A DNA stretch of 41,971 nucleotides from Acidimicrobiia bacterium (GTDB lineage Bacteria; Actinomycetota; Acidimicrobiia; Spongiisociales; UBA5794), in contig JASJDZ010000011.1 in the NCBI GenBank assembly GCA_030065575.1, positions 1 to 41,971 on the forward strand, written 5' to 3'. Positions 1 through 11,311 of the stretch are shown here, piece by piece (positions within the stretch are counted from its first letter, which is position 1; the number at the start of each line of letters is the position of its first letter). The notes beneath the pieces were generated by a model that saw only the letters and a program-made list of their open reading frames with translations, was not told the DNA's origin and ran no database searches. The position numbers and the translations under genes were made by a program.

Positions 1-29
1 GGGCGGGCCCCGATTCCATACAACCGCCT

Positions 30-2192
30 TCAGTCTCGAGCCTGGAGCACGATGAGTGACCACGCCGGAGCTGTGACGATGCTGTCCGCGGCGTGGCGTT
101 CCCCGGATTCCCCTGTAGCCGCGGGATTGGAGCTGTCGAGGACGATCGCCCATGACGGCGACCATGCGGCCGGCGGTAGGCGGAAGTCAACGGCGTCGAA
201 GTGGGAGTTGAACAGCAGATAGAACGTGTCATCTTCGACACGGCGCCCCCGCTCGTCGCGGTGCTCGATGGCGTTGCCGTTGAGATAGATGCCCAGAGTC
301 TTCACGTATCCAGCTTCCCACTGCCAGGGTGTCATCTCGGTTCCATCGCTGGAGAACCAGCCGATGTCTTCGACACCAACACCGTGGATACGCCTCCCCT
401 GGAACCAACGGCGCCGGCGAAACACCGGATGGCGCCTACGGAAGTCCACCAATCGCTGCGTGAAGTCGAGCATCTGCTCATCGACGTGATCCCAATCGAA
501 CCATGAGATCTCGTTGTCCTGACAGTAGGCGTTGTTGTTGCCGCCCTGGGTGCGACCTATTTCGTCACCGCCCAGCATCATTGGAATGCCCTGCGAGAGC
601 ATGAGGGTCGCCATTATGCTGCGCGCTCGGCGGGCGCGCAGCTCGTTGATTACCGGATCGTCGGTTGGCCCCTCGACGCCCGAGTTCCAGGACCGATTGT
701 CATTGGTGCCGTCCTGGTTGCCCTCGCCGTTGGCCTCGTTGTGCTTCTGCTCATAAGACACCAGGTCGCGCAACGTATAGCCATCGTGGGCGGTGACGAA
801 GTTGACGCTGGCAAAGGGCCGACGCCCGGTGGCCTCGTAGAGGTCGGAGCTTCCGGTGAAGCGCGCTGCCAGCTCGGCAAGCTTCTGATCGTCACCTCGC
901 CAGTAGTCGCGCACCTCATCTCGATAGCGTCCGTTCCACTCCGACCACAGCGGTGGGAAGTTTCCTACCTGATAGCCTCCCTCGCCGATGTCCCATGGCT
1001 CCGCAATGAGCTTGACCTGGCTGACAACCGGGTCTTGTTGGATGAGATCGAAGAACGTAGAGAGCTTGTCGACGTCGTGCAGCTCTCGGGCCAGGGTGGC
1101 AGCGAGGTCGAAGCGGAAGCCGTCCACGTGCATCTCAGTGACCCAGTAGCGCAGACTGTCCAAAATCAACTGCAGCACATGAGGGTGGCTCATGTTGAGG
1201 CTGTTGCCGGTACCCGTGTAGTCCAAGTAGTAACGGGGGTCGGCGGCAACCGTGCGGTAGTACGCCCTGTTGTCTATTCCCCGCATCGACAGAATCGGCC
1301 CGAGGTGATTGCCCTCGGCGGTGTGGTTGTACACGACATCCAGGATCACCTCGATGCCTGCCCGATGAAGCGTCTTCACCATCGCTTTGAACTCGGCCGC
1401 AATCCCCTCCGGGTCACGGTCGAGGGCGTACTCGTCGTGGGGTGCGAAGTACGCGATCGAGTCGTATCCCCAGTAGCTGCGCAAGCCTTTCTCCACCAGG
1501 TGCTGATGGTGGATGAACTTGTGCACCGGAAGAAGCTCGAGAGAGGTTATGCCGAGCTTGACCAGGTAGTCGACAACTGCCGGATGGGCCAGGCCTGCAT
1601 AGGTACCGCGCACCTCGGGCGGTACCTCCGGATGGCGCATGGTGAGACCTTTCACGTGCGCCTCGTAGATCACGGTGTCGTGGAGGGGGATGTTTGGTCG
1701 ACGGTCGTTCTCCCAGTCGAAGAACGGATTCACCACCACCGCCTTGGGAACGAAACGAGCGCTGTTGCGGCGGTTGGCCGAACCGAACGGATCGTCGAAG
1801 CGATACGGGAACACGGCTTCGTCCCATCGCACGTTGCCTTCGACCGCCTTGGCATACGGGTCGAGGAGCAGTTTGTTGGGATTGCACAGCAACCCTTCCT
1901 CGGGTTGCCACGGACCGTGGATGCGGTAGCCGTATCGCTGCCCGGAGCGGACCGAAGGCAGGTATGCGTGCCACACGTTGCCATCGACTTCCTCCAGCTC
2001 GATACGGGTCTCCTTGTGGCGGTCGAACAGGCAGAGTTCGACTCGCTCGGCTACTTCGGAGAAGACGGCGAAGTTTGTACCGATACCGTCGTAGGTGGCA
2101 CCGAGTGGGTACGGCTTCCCCGGCCAGGTATCCGGCCGTTGAGGATCGCTGGCTTGTGCCGCGGGTGTCGGACGCGCAGTTGAGCCGGTCAT
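30..2192 (-). CDS. glgX: Glycogen debranching enzyme GlgX (isoamylase-type, GH13)
   Basis: It should hydrolyse alpha-1,6 branches of glycogen or limit dextrin in the cytoplasm, releasing linear maltodextrins for further breakdown. Counting from the ATG at 2192 (720 aa), an N-terminal CBM48-like beta domain ('PLGATYDGIGTNFAVF', about residues 29-44) is followed by a GH13 barrel with all four hallmark regions: DVVYNH at 285-290, DGFRFD at 357-362 (nucleophile Asp362), AEPWD at 397-401 (acid/base Glu398) and TAHD at 467-470. The stretch NEANGEGNQDGTNDN just after region IV is typical of GlgX. Length is normal for the family. An in-frame GTG at 2240 would add 16 residues; neither start has a clear Shine-Dalgarno, so the start is uncertain. 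No other glycogen gene is visible nearby. Confidence 0.95.
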   Translation of the reverse strand: MTGSTARPTPAAQASDPQRPDTWPGKPYPLGATYDGIGTNFAVFSEVAERVELCLFDRHKETRIELEEVDGNVWHAYLPSVRSGQRYGYRIHGPWQPEEGLLCNPNKLLLDPYAKAVEGNVRWDEAVFPYRFDDPFGSANRRNSARFVPKAVVVNPFFDWENDRRPNIPLHDTVIYEAHVKGLTMRHPEVPPEVRGTYAGLAHPAVVDYLVKLGITSLELLPVHKFIHHQHLVEKGLRSYWGYDSIAYFAPHDEYALDRDPEGIAAEFKAMVKTLHRAGIEVILDVVYNHTAEGNHLGPILSMRGIDNRAYYRTVAADPRYYLDYTGTGNSLNMSHPHVLQLILDSLRYWVTEMHVDGFRFDLAATLARELHDVDKLSTFFDLIQQDPVVSQVKLIAEPWDIGEGGYQVGNFPPLWSEWNGRYRDEVRDYWRGDDQKLAELAARFTGSSDLYEATGRRPFASVNFVTAHDGYTLRDLVSYEQKHNEANGEGNQDGTNDNRSWNSGVEGPTDDPVINELRARRARSIMATLMLSQGIPMMLGGDEIGRTQGGNNNAYCQDNEISWFDWDHVDEQMLDFTQRLVDFRRRHPVFRRRRWFQGRRIHGVGVEDIGWFSSDGTEMTPWQWEAGYVKTLGIYLNGNAIEHRDERGRRVEDDTFYLLFNSHFDAVDFRLPPAAWSPSWAIVLDSSNPAATGESGERHAADSIVTAPAWSLIVLQARD

Positions 2193-2350
2193 GATCGTGT
2201 CGCTTCGGTTGTGGACTGAGCTTGAGACGGCTGCAGTCACCCACCGCAGCGACGCCGGCCATACCCTATCGCGTCCGTGCTGACCCCCTGCGCAACTCCC
2301 GGTGAGAGTGCTTCCCGCATGATGTGGATACTCGAAGCGGCGGACCTCGA

Positions 2351-3220
2351 CTAGCCGACGGAAGCGAGCGCCAGTCGAGTAGCGGCAACTGCGTGATGGA
2401 CTATCGCGCCTGCCGCTTCAGGGCGCCGCCGCGGGAAACCCCGTGCGGCTTCCATGGCTGCCGCGGAGGGCTCCACCACAACGGCCTTGATCCCGGCGCG
2501 CTCGAGCGCTGCGACCTCGGCCTCGAGGCGTTTGCGGGCCTGCCGGGCGAACAGACGCCTTGATGGCTTTGCCATCGGCGCCGAGACGATTGCCAGATCG
2601 ACTCCAGACCCAACCAACAAGTCGGCGTGGGTCGGGGAAGTGACTCCGCCGTCGACGTACGAAACACTGTCGATCACCTTGGGGCGGAACATCCCCGGTA
2701 CTGCAGACGAGGCCGCCACTGCGTCGGCAACCGAGACGTTGCGCTGATCCCTACCAAAGACAACCACTTCGCCGTCTGCCGCTCGCGTGGCCGGAACCCA
2801 CAGACCATCGGGCCAACTGGTCAGCAAGCTCATTCCCGGGAAGGATGCCAGCCAGTCGGTTGGGAACCATCCGGGCGGGATCATCCCACTGAGGGCAAGC
2901 GTGAGTCCCCTCCCTCCCGGCAGCGCATGCCGGGCGAGACCCGGGGAGAGAGGGCGCAGCGTTTTCTTGGACGACTTCAGCTCCTCGAGCATTGCAGAGC
3001 GCTGCTCCTGGGTCGGCGGGCGGGTCGCTGCCTGGAATACCTCGGCCACATCAAGCCCCGCTCGCATGGTTGCCCCGACGGCGGCACCTGCTGAGGTGCC
3101 AACTATCAGCTCAGCCGTGTTCGGATCGAGCCCGGCTTCTTGATGCAGGGTTTGAATCACCCCGGTATGAAAGACCCAGGCGGTTGCACCGCCGGCGCCA
3201 AGGACGAGACCGTATCTCAT
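2351..3220 (-). CDS. Patatin-like phospholipase family protein
   Basis: Predicted cytoplasmic or membrane-associated acyl-ester hydrolase of 289 aa. The patatin Ser-Asp dyad is visible: an oxyanion-type loop 'GLVLGAGGATAW' at residues 4-15, the nucleophile elbow GTSAG at 41-45 (Ser43), and the DGG motif at 190-192 (Asp190). The C-terminal 70 residues are basic and alanine-rich, with no signal peptide or membrane helix. The ATG at 3220 is preceded by a strong GGGGGGAG ribosome-binding site. It lies upstream of glgX on the same strand with a 158 bp gap, so joint transcription is possible but not required. The natural substrate cannot be told from sequence. Confidence 0.88.
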   Translation of the reverse strand: MRYGLVLGAGGATAWVFHTGVIQTLHQEAGLDPNTAELIVGTSAGAAVGATMRAGLDVAEVFQAATRPPTQEQRSAMLEELKSSKKTLRPLSPGLARHALPGGRGLTLALSGMIPPGWFPTDWLASFPGMSLLTSWPDGLWVPATRAADGEVVVFGRDQRNVSVADAVAASSAVPGMFRPKVIDSVSYVDGGVTSPTHADLLVGSGVDLAIVSAPMAKPSRRLFARQARKRLEAEVAALERAGIKAVVVEPSAAAMEAARGFPRRRPEAAGAIVHHAVAATRLALASVG

Positions 3221-3354
3221 GAATCTCCCCCCGAAAGCACCAAAACGGCACCTACGGCATGGAATGCGGCCGTATTGCGTCGCATCGAACTGCTCACTAC
3301 GTCGGATTCACCCAGAGACATGACAACCAGAACAACGCCCGGCCGCTGCTTCTT

Positions 3355-3388
3355 CCCAGCGAAGCTGGCAATCTTGAGTTCAAATCCC
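3355..3388. repeat. 34-nt repeat, copy A (tRNA T-arm-like)
   Basis: Matches 3610-3643 at 33 of 34 positions. It contains the small hairpin CCAGC-GAA-GCTGG and ends in GTTCAAATCCC, the signature of a tRNA T loop read on the plus strand, but the flanking T stem is mispaired, so it is a degenerate tRNA-like fragment and not a working tRNA. Confidence 0.75.
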
Positions 3389-3400
3389 ATCCAGAACGTC

Positions 3401-3428
3401 AAGAAACCCCCTCGAGAGGGGGTTTCTT
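3401..3428. terminator. Bidirectional hairpin terminator
   Basis: Perfect 11-bp stem AAGAAACCCCC / GGGGGTTTCTT around a 6-nt loop. It gives a T-rich 3' arm on either strand. It would stop leftward transcripts running on from the tRNA-fMet side, or rightward ones. Confidence 0.65.
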
Positions 3429-3609
3429 GCCGTAGCGGGGGCGGTGCGAGGTAGTTTCGGCCATCGCTCCGTCCCCCAAGCCAACGCTTCCGTCGCAATT
3501 GCTCCGCTTGCCCGAAACCACCTCGTTGAACCTACCCAGACTGGTCGGCCGTAGGCCGACACAAACGAGCTGAGATTGGGGATCGAGCAGAGCCACAATC
3601 GAAAGCGAA

Positions 3610-3643
3610 CCCAGCGAAGCTGGCAATCTTGTGTTCAAATCCC
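3610..3643. repeat. 34-nt repeat, copy B (tRNA T-arm-like)
   Basis: Second copy of the element at 3355-3388, with one mismatch. Here GTTCAAATCCCGC (from 3633) is also an inverted match to the T arm of tRNA-fMet at 3704-3716. Confidence 0.75.
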
Positions 3644-3653
3644 GCGGTCCCAC

Positions 3654-3693
3654 AAATGAGAGAAGCCCGGCCTTCGGCCGAGCTATCTCATTT
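3654..3693. terminator. Terminator hairpin downstream of tRNA-fMet
   Basis: Outer stem AAATGAGA / TCTCATTT encloses an inner stem CGGCC-TTC-GGCCG. It starts 2 nt past the tRNA 3' end on the minus strand, as expected for a tRNA terminator. Confidence 0.6.
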
Positions 3694-3695
3694 CG

Positions 3696-3770
3696 TAGCG
3701 GGGGCGGGATTTGAACCCGCGACCTTTGGGTTATGAGCCCAACGAGCTGACCAGACTGCTCCACCCCGCG
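3696..3770 (-). tRNA. Initiator tRNA-fMet (CAT)
   Basis: The minus strand gives a complete 75-nt cloverleaf: acceptor CGCGGGG / CCCCGCT with discriminator A, D arm GAGC...GCTC, anticodon stem TTGGG / CCCAA around loop CTCATAA (anticodon CAT), and T arm GCGGG-TTCAAAT-CCCGC. The unpaired position 1:72 (C/T) and the three consecutive G-C pairs closing the anticodon loop are the initiator hallmarks. Known actinobacterial initiator tRNAs also begin CGCGGGG and end CCCCGCTA. The terminal CCA is not encoded. Confidence 0.97.
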
Positions 3771-3785
3771 TCGCTTGGGTCGGCA

Positions 3786-3791
3786 AGTGTA
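3786..3791 (-). promoter_or_regulatory. Likely -10 element of tRNA-fMet
   Basis: TACACT on the minus strand, 15 nt before the first tRNA base; this fits a TANNNT -10 hexamer. No good -35 was found at 16-18 bp. Confidence 0.4.
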
Positions 3792-3861
3792 GCGCATCTT
3801 CGACCCTGTGCGTCCGCCGAATTGCCTTATGCGGCTTCGTCACCGGCCGAAGTACCAACTG

Positions 3862-3903
3862 TGGAGTTCGATCGGATCGAACTCCAGACGAATCTCATTC
3901 GTC
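3862..3903. promoter_or_regulatory. Two adjacent perfect inverted repeats upstream of the metY promoter
   Basis: 3862-3886 is a 25-nt palindrome with 12-nt perfect arms (TGGAGTTCGATC) around one G. It is followed directly by GACGAAT-CTC-ATTCGTC at 3887-3903. The second repeat ends 1 nt before the TTGACA of the metYX promoter. Either a repressor or activator site, or a transcription barrier between tRNA-fMet and metYX; the sequence alone does not decide. Confidence 0.55.
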
Positions 3904-3904
3904 C

Positions 3905-3933
3905 TTGACAGTATCCGCAATGAGAGCTACTTT
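3905..3933 (+). promoter_or_regulatory. Promoter of the metYX transcript
   Basis: A perfect -35 TTGACA (3905-3910), 17-bp spacer and TACTTT -10 (3928-3933). This predicts a start near 3940, about 177 nt before the metY ATG, leaving room for the structured leader. Confidence 0.7.
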
Positions 3934-3940
3934 CGCCGCC

Positions 3941-6503
<2,563 letters not shown>

Positions 6504-6549
6504 ATCGCGGCGCTATTAGGCCGTCAGATACGCCAGACTCATCGGCGCA

Positions 6550-9459
6550 TCAACCGCCAGCCTGTTCGGCGGCGATGATCGCCGTGGCTCGCTCAATGAA
6601 GCCGCGAGCTTCTTCGACCTTCTCGCCGTAGGTAGCAAGGTCACCGTTGCGCAGCGCCGCATCAGCCTCGGCGAGAGCGCTCTCCGCAGCCGCGACCAGT
6701 GCTGCAACCTCCTCGGGCACCGCTACGCCATCGCCATCGCCGTCACCGCCATCACTGACTGGCGGCGGTTCCTGACCGGGAGCCGCACCAAAGACAGCAT
6801 CGAGGGCTTCATTCAACGATTCCCGCATCTGGATATCACCGCCGTAGGAAACGACAACCCGCTTGAACTCGGGAATGCCCTGCGCCGCGTCGGCCGCCGT
6901 GGTGGCAAACGGTGACTGGGCAGTCGGTGTTGACGAGGCCTCCGCCTGGATGTAGATGGGCTGCACGTAGACGATCGACTCTTCGATAGGTAGGACGAGC
7001 ATGCTGCCCTGGATTACCCTCGATCCACCCTGACCCAGGAGGGTGAACTCAGCCGAGATGTCTGTGTTCTGATTGATGAGGTCACCAACCTGCCCGGGAC
7101 CGTCGAGACGAGTACCGGCCGGGAGGCTGTACTCAATCATCTGGCCGTACTCCTCCGGGTCACTCTTCGCAACCAGGAACGACACCATGTTGGGTCGCTC
7201 CCGTGGGGTAAACGGCTGCATGATGATGAACGAAAGGTCGTCCTCGCCGGGAAGGCTCATCAGCAGGTAGTAAGGCAACATCGGACGGGGCTCGCCTTCG
7301 AACTCCCGCAGGCGTAGCGCCGGACGACTCGCCGTCGACGGATCGCGTGCGATCTCCCACGGATCCACCTCTGAGAAGAACTGTCGCGGATCATCGATGT
7401 GATAGAGCGTGTACTGATCGGACTGCACCCGGAATAGATCCTCGGGGTACCGGACATGCGCCCGGATGTCATCGGGCATCTCGGCACCGTCGACGAAGAC
7501 CCCGGGGAAGATCTTCTGCTGCGTCCTGATCAACGGGTCTTCATCGTCGAACACGTACAGAGTCACGTTTCCGTCATAGGCGTCGACGGTGGCCTTCACC
7601 GAGTTGCGGATGTAGTTGAAGCGATTAGGCAGATCCGAAGTTGCGTTCAGACGGGCCGTTGGCGCTGCCTCCGAGTACGGGTAGTTGTTGGTGATCGTGT
7701 ACATATCGATCATCCAGACCAGACGACCGGAGTCCGTGATGATCAGATAGGGATCGGAGTCCGGATACAGGAATGGAGCGATCTTGGTCACCCGATCAAC
7801 GATGTTGCGCTCCATCAAGACTTTGGAGTCGGGGGTGAGCTGGCCCGAGATGAGCGTGTCGAGGTCGGTGAAGCGCAGCGCAAACGCAGCTCGACGGAAG
7901 ATCCCGCCGAGGTCGACACCACCGGCTCCGTCGTAGTTGTTGTAGGCGACATCAGAGCCCGCCTCGCTGATCGGGAAGTCGACCTCATCCTGCTTGCTGC
8001 CGACGATCGCGAAGGCGCCACTGGCCGAATCGCCGAAGTAGATGCGGTCCTGGGTTGTGTTCAGATCTGCCGAGGCCACCGGCGGTATGTCTCGCACCAG
8101 GAACTCCGGCTGTCCCTCTGGCGTCACGCTGTTGGCCGGCGAAACCACAGGACCGAACCCATGGGTATAGACCAGCTTCTCATTGACCCAGCCGCCCCCT
8201 GGAACATTGGCTTCGTCGAGCTCGCGACCCGAGACCATTACCTGAGTCAACTCGCCGTCGATCACATATCGATCGACATCGACGTCGGAGATGTCGTAGT
8301 AGGTCTTGATGTTCTGCAGCTGCTTGTAGGTCGTCGTCAGAACCCCGGGATCCCACAACCGGATGTTGTCAATAGTGCCCTGGTTGGCCTCGAGGTCCTC
8401 CCGCTCCAGGTCATTGGACGCGGCAAAGGAAGTCACTTCGATCTCGTCGAGTCCGTAGGCGGCCAGAGTGGCTTCGATGTTGTAGCCGACGTACTCCTCT
8501 TCCTTGTTCACCTCGTCCGGCACCACCGAAAAACGTTGCACCAGGGTCGGATAGAGGCCACCGACCAGGATTGATGTTCCCAGCCACAGGCTCACCGCGA
8601 CGATGGGGAGGGTCCAACCGCGGAAGCGCAGGTTCAGCAGGAGGATCGCCGCCGCGACCACCGAGATGAGAATGAGCAGGTTCAGTGCCGGCAGCTGCGC
8701 ATTGACGTCTGTGTACGAGGCACCGAACACCTGGCCCCGGTCGGAGAAGAGCAACTCCCAGCGATTGAGCATGTACCCGGCAGCCTTGAGCAGCGCAAGG
8801 CTGGCAAAGAGCACAGAGAGGTGGACCTTCACCCCGGCCTCTACGCGGCGATTGATCGAAAACTCGACCGCGCCGTTGAGATAGTGGAGTGCGGCGCTAA
8901 CGACGGCAATCACGAGGATCAGCTGGAACAGCCAACCAAAGAGCACGTTGTAGAACGGCAGCTGGAAGACGTATAGCGACAGATCATTGCTGAAGATGGG
9001 ATCGTCGACTCCGAAGCTGGTGCCGTTGCGGAAGAGCAGCCATTCCTGCCACCACACCGACCCACCGAGCCCGAGCATGATCCCGAAGAAGGCGCTGACA
9101 CCCAAGCGCACCTTGCTCACTCGCGGCTCGATCCACTCCTGGAATCGAGCCAGTATCTCCTCCTCGGGCGTCCCGGTAGGAACGCGACGGCGCGGCGAAA
9201 GCCTGTCGACAAGCCAGAGATTCACCCAGAACAGGCCGAAACCGATGAGCGAGGCCACCACGACGAGACCCACGCGAGTGAACACGAGTGTTCGCCAAAC
9301 ACCGGTTTGATCCACCGACTGGTACCAGAGGTAGTCAGTCCACAGGGTGGCCAGGAAGCGACCGAACAACAGGAGGGCAAGAACGACAACGGCAAGGATG
9401 GTCGGCCAGCGACGATCGGAGCGTCGGGAACGAATTGGAACAGGCTCTCTATTAATCAC
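6550..9459 (-). CDS. UPF0182 family large membrane protein
   Basis: 969 aa. The N-terminal third holds about seven hydrophobic helices (first near residues 18-40, then 55-80, 120-140, 165-190, 205-235, 250-275 and 285-310). A large extracytoplasmic domain of roughly 550 residues follows, then an acidic Gly/Asp linker and a C-terminal helical hairpin (about 905-965). This is the UPF0182/COG1615 architecture; the function is not established. The GTG start is only 9 bp after the stop of the DivIVA-like gene and has no clear ribosome-binding site, which suggests translational coupling. In Mycobacterium tuberculosis the homologue (Rv3193c) lies next to a PDZ protein (Rv3194c); here the same partner is one gene further upstream. 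Confidence 0.92.
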   Translation of the reverse strand: MINREPVPIRSRRSDRRWPTILAVVVLALLLFGRFLATLWTDYLWYQSVDQTGVWRTLVFTRVGLVVVASLIGFGLFWVNLWLVDRLSPRRRVPTGTPEEEILARFQEWIEPRVSKVRLGVSAFFGIMLGLGGSVWWQEWLLFRNGTSFGVDDPIFSNDLSLYVFQLPFYNVLFGWLFQLILVIAVVSAALHYLNGAVEFSINRRVEAGVKVHLSVLFASLALLKAAGYMLNRWELLFSDRGQVFGASYTDVNAQLPALNLLILISVVAAAILLLNLRFRGWTLPIVAVSLWLGTSILVGGLYPTLVQRFSVVPDEVNKEEEYVGYNIEATLAAYGLDEIEVTSFAASNDLEREDLEANQGTIDNIRLWDPGVLTTTYKQLQNIKTYYDISDVDVDRYVIDGELTQVMVSGRELDEANVPGGGWVNEKLVYTHGFGPVVSPANSVTPEGQPEFLVRDIPPVASADLNTTQDRIYFGDSASGAFAIVGSKQDEVDFPISEAGSDVAYNNYDGAGGVDLGGIFRRAAFALRFTDLDTLISGQLTPDSKVLMERNIVDRVTKIAPFLYPDSDPYLIITDSGRLVWMIDMYTITNNYPYSEAAPTARLNATSDLPNRFNYIRNSVKATVDAYDGNVTLYVFDDEDPLIRTQQKIFPGVFVDGAEMPDDIRAHVRYPEDLFRVQSDQYTLYHIDDPRQFFSEVDPWEIARDPSTASRPALRLREFEGEPRPMLPYYLLMSLPGEDDLSFIIMQPFTPRERPNMVSFLVAKSDPEEYGQMIEYSLPAGTRLDGPGQVGDLINQNTDISAEFTLLGQGGSRVIQGSMLVLPIEESIVYVQPIYIQAEASSTPTAQSPFATTAADAAQGIPEFKRVVVSYGGDIQMRESLNEALDAVFGAAPGQEPPPVSDGGDGDGDGVAVPEEVAALVAAAESALAEADAALRNGDLATYGEKVEEARGFIERATAIIAAEQAGG

Positions 9460-9468
9460 GAGCTGATT

Positions 9469-11247
9469 CTATTGCTGTTGCGAATTTCCGGTGCCGCCCT
9501 CGACCGGCGGAGTCGCCGCGGCAATGCCAAGCCGGTCGTGGCAGGCGAGACGGCCTTCTTCAAAAGCACGCCGCGCCGCAAGTCGCACATGGCGCTCGGC
9601 GTCGTTTGTCCGCCAGCTGCGGAACACCCTGCCTACATCGGAGGACCGGCGGCGGCTTCCCCCCTCATCTCCCCTCTCCAGCACATGCTGGACGTCACGA
9701 TGCAGGTCGGCAGCAAACTCCGCAGCGGCCGCCTGGCTCGGACCACCCGTGAGTTGCGGTTCCTCGGAGTCGAGCGATTCCGCCGCGGCGGCGTGCCCGG
9801 CCCGATAGCTGTCGCGCAACACGACGTCGAGGTCGTCACCCATCATCTCGGCAACAAAGCTCTGGCTCAACCGATATTCGCCGGAGGAAGTGCGCAACTC
9901 CTCGAGGACGCGGTTCTGCAGCTCAACGATCCGTCGCTTCAGACTCCGCAGACCGGTGTTCTCGATGGGTAGGAGGGCACGGTCGCGACGCTCCAACTCA
10001 TCACCCGCCTCCAGATCGGGTACAACGGTGAGCACCGGCGGTTCCGGCTCCGGTTCGGGCTCGGGTTCCGGTTCGGGACCGGGCTCAACCGGCTCACGAA
10101 GCTTGGCAAACAAAGCTGCGATGCTCGGATCGTCATCGACAACGGTGACCCTGTCCTCCACTGTGAGCGGCTCACCGGGCTCCGTTCCCTCAGACTCGGC
10201 TTCTGGTTCGGGATCGGAGGCCGGCTCGGGTTCGGGTTCCTCGGGCTCTGCGGGTTCCGGCGCAGGCTCTGGTTCAAGCTCCGGTTCCGGTTCCGGTTCC
10301 GGTTCGGGCTCTAGTTCCGGCGTGGGCTCCGGGCCCTGTTCTTCAGCCTCAGGCTCGGGTGGTTCCGGCTCAGGCTCACGGAGCCTGGCAACCTCCGCAG
10401 CCATTTCTTCGGCATCGACCACTGGAGAAAGGTCGGTCGGCTTCTCCATCTCCGGATCTGCTGCGGGCAAGATGCGAATGGCGCCGTCATCCTCCGGCCA
10501 ATGCGTGCGGTCGTCCTCAGGGGTTACCGGCGGACCGACGGCCGGGCCCACCTTGACCCGGTCTGTCTCGAGATCTCGCATCGCCGTCTCGGCGGCCTCC
10601 AACTCATCCAGTAGCTCGGCCCGGCGGTTTTCCAGTGCCCGCGCTCGCTCCTGCGCCTTCTCAGCAGACTGCCGGGCACCCTCCAGGATGGCTTCGCTCT
10701 CTGCTTTGGCAACGACGACGATCTTCTCGCTCTCGTCGCGGGAGGAGCGGATCATCTCGTCTGCCTGACGCCGCGCATCTGTGACCAGACGCTTTGCCTC
10801 CTGTTCTGCCTCTGCCCTGATGAAGAGAGCGTCCTCCCCCGCCTCCGCTAGCATCGCAGCCGCGGTCTGCTCGGCGTGCTCCAGCAACTCGGTCCCGGCG
10901 GTCCAGGCGTCACTGCGGGCGGCGGTGCTTGTCGCCTCCGCCTCGGTGATCATTGCGTCGGCATCGTCCCGAGCCCTGCTGCGGACTCCCTCGGACGCAG
11001 CAACTGCAGTGCTGAGCACACCCTGAATCTCCGACCCGAGAGCCTCGATCTCTCGCTTGAAATCGGGGATCTCGGCGATTCCCAGCTGCTCCATTCGCTC
11101 GGAGATGTTCGACAGCTCGGTCTCGAGCTGGTCGAGGCGGGTGGCGACGCGACCGAGGAACACCCCTACTTCAGATCGGTCGTATCCGCGCCGACCAACC
11201 CGGAACTTGCGCGCTCGAATGTCCTGGGGACGAAGATCGTCGGCCAT
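9469..11247 (-). CDS. DivIVA-like coiled-coil protein with two Pro-Glu tracts
   Basis: 592 aa, no signal peptide or membrane helix. Residues 1-45 resemble the DivIVA N-terminal lipid-binding module ('[19 protein letters not shown]', with the usual RGYDxxEVxxFL core). Residues 40-230 are alanine/glutamate-rich coiled coil. Two acidic Pro-Glu tracts follow at 291-355 and 386-404, each preceded by a short helix ending LREP. A helical C-terminal domain (about 415-580) resembles nothing I recognise. DivIVA proteins mark poles and septa and organise envelope growth. Placement between a PDZ-Lon protease and UPF0182 suggests an envelope role. The N-terminal assignment is fair; the specific job is unknown. 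Confidence 0.8.
   Translation of the reverse strand: MADDLRPQDIRARKFRVGRRGYDRSEVGVFLGRVATRLDQLETELSNISERMEQLGIAEIPDFKREIEALGSEIQGVLSTAVAASEGVRSRARDDADAMITEAEATSTAARSDAWTAGTELLEHAEQTAAAMLAEAGEDALFIRAEAEQEAKRLVTDARRQADEMIRSSRDESEKIVVVAKAESEAILEGARQSAEKAQERARALENRRAELLDELEAAETAMRDLETDRVKVGPAVGPPVTPEDDRTHWPEDDGAIRILPAADPEMEKPTDLSPVVDAEEMAAEVARLREPEPEPPEPEAEEQGPEPTPELEPEPEPEPEPELEPEPAPEPAEPEEPEPEPASDPEPEAESEGTEPGEPLTVEDRVTVVDDDPSIAALFAKLREPVEPGPEPEPEPEPEPEPPVLTVVPDLEAGDELERRDRALLPIENTGLRSLKRRIVELQNRVLEELRTSSGEYRLSQSFVAEMMGDDLDVVLRDSYRAGHAAAAESLDSEEPQLTGGPSQAAAAEFAADLHRDVQHVLERGDEGGSRRRSSDVGRVFRSWRTNDAERHVRLAARRAFEEGRLACHDRLGIAAATPPVEGGTGNSQQQ
10036..10092 (-). repeat. Second Pro-Glu codon tract in the DivIVA-like gene
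   Basis: Encodes residues 386-404, nearly pure alternating Pro/Glu. The plus strand shows tandem ggttcc/ggctcc hexamers, which may change in length by slippage. Confidence 0.75.
10183..10377 (-). repeat. First Pro-Glu codon tract in the DivIVA-like gene
   Basis: Encodes residues 291-355, dominated by Glu-Pro dipeptides, expected to be extended and strongly negative. DNA hexamers of the ggttcc type repeat in tandem. Confidence 0.75.
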
Positions 11248-11311
11248 CGAGTCACGATACCCCGGGTCGAGCCCGAGACGGTGTCTATCCGGAAGCGTTA
11301 GGCGGCGAGGC

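Larger units (their letters stand above)
3221..3695. other. Gene-free stretch with duplicated tRNA-flank module
   Basis: No convincing protein gene lies here. Open frames across it have the composition of translated tRNA and terminator sequence. It holds two copies of a 34-nt element (3355-3388, 3610-3643), each followed by a strong hairpin and then by the 14-mer CGTAGCGGGGGCGG (3431-3444, 3694-3707). The second 14-mer is the 3' end of the tRNA-fMet gene. A further inverted repeat (GAGGTaGTTTCGG near 3448 against CGAAACcACCTCG near 3512) could fold the spacer. Confidence 0.6.

Noticed and set aside
741-2183. Long plus-strand open frame (480 codons) across glgX
   Set aside because: Lies wholly antisense to a gene with all GH13 motifs; no ribosome-binding site and no recognisable family. 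High-GC sequence often gives such mirror frames.
3399-3797. Minus-strand 132-codon open frame
   Set aside because: It reads straight through tRNA-fMet and its terminator; this type of product is a familiar database artefact.
9890-10768. Plus-strand Gly-Ser repeat protein
   Set aside because: It is the antisense reading of the Pro-Glu hexamer tracts in the DivIVA-like gene.
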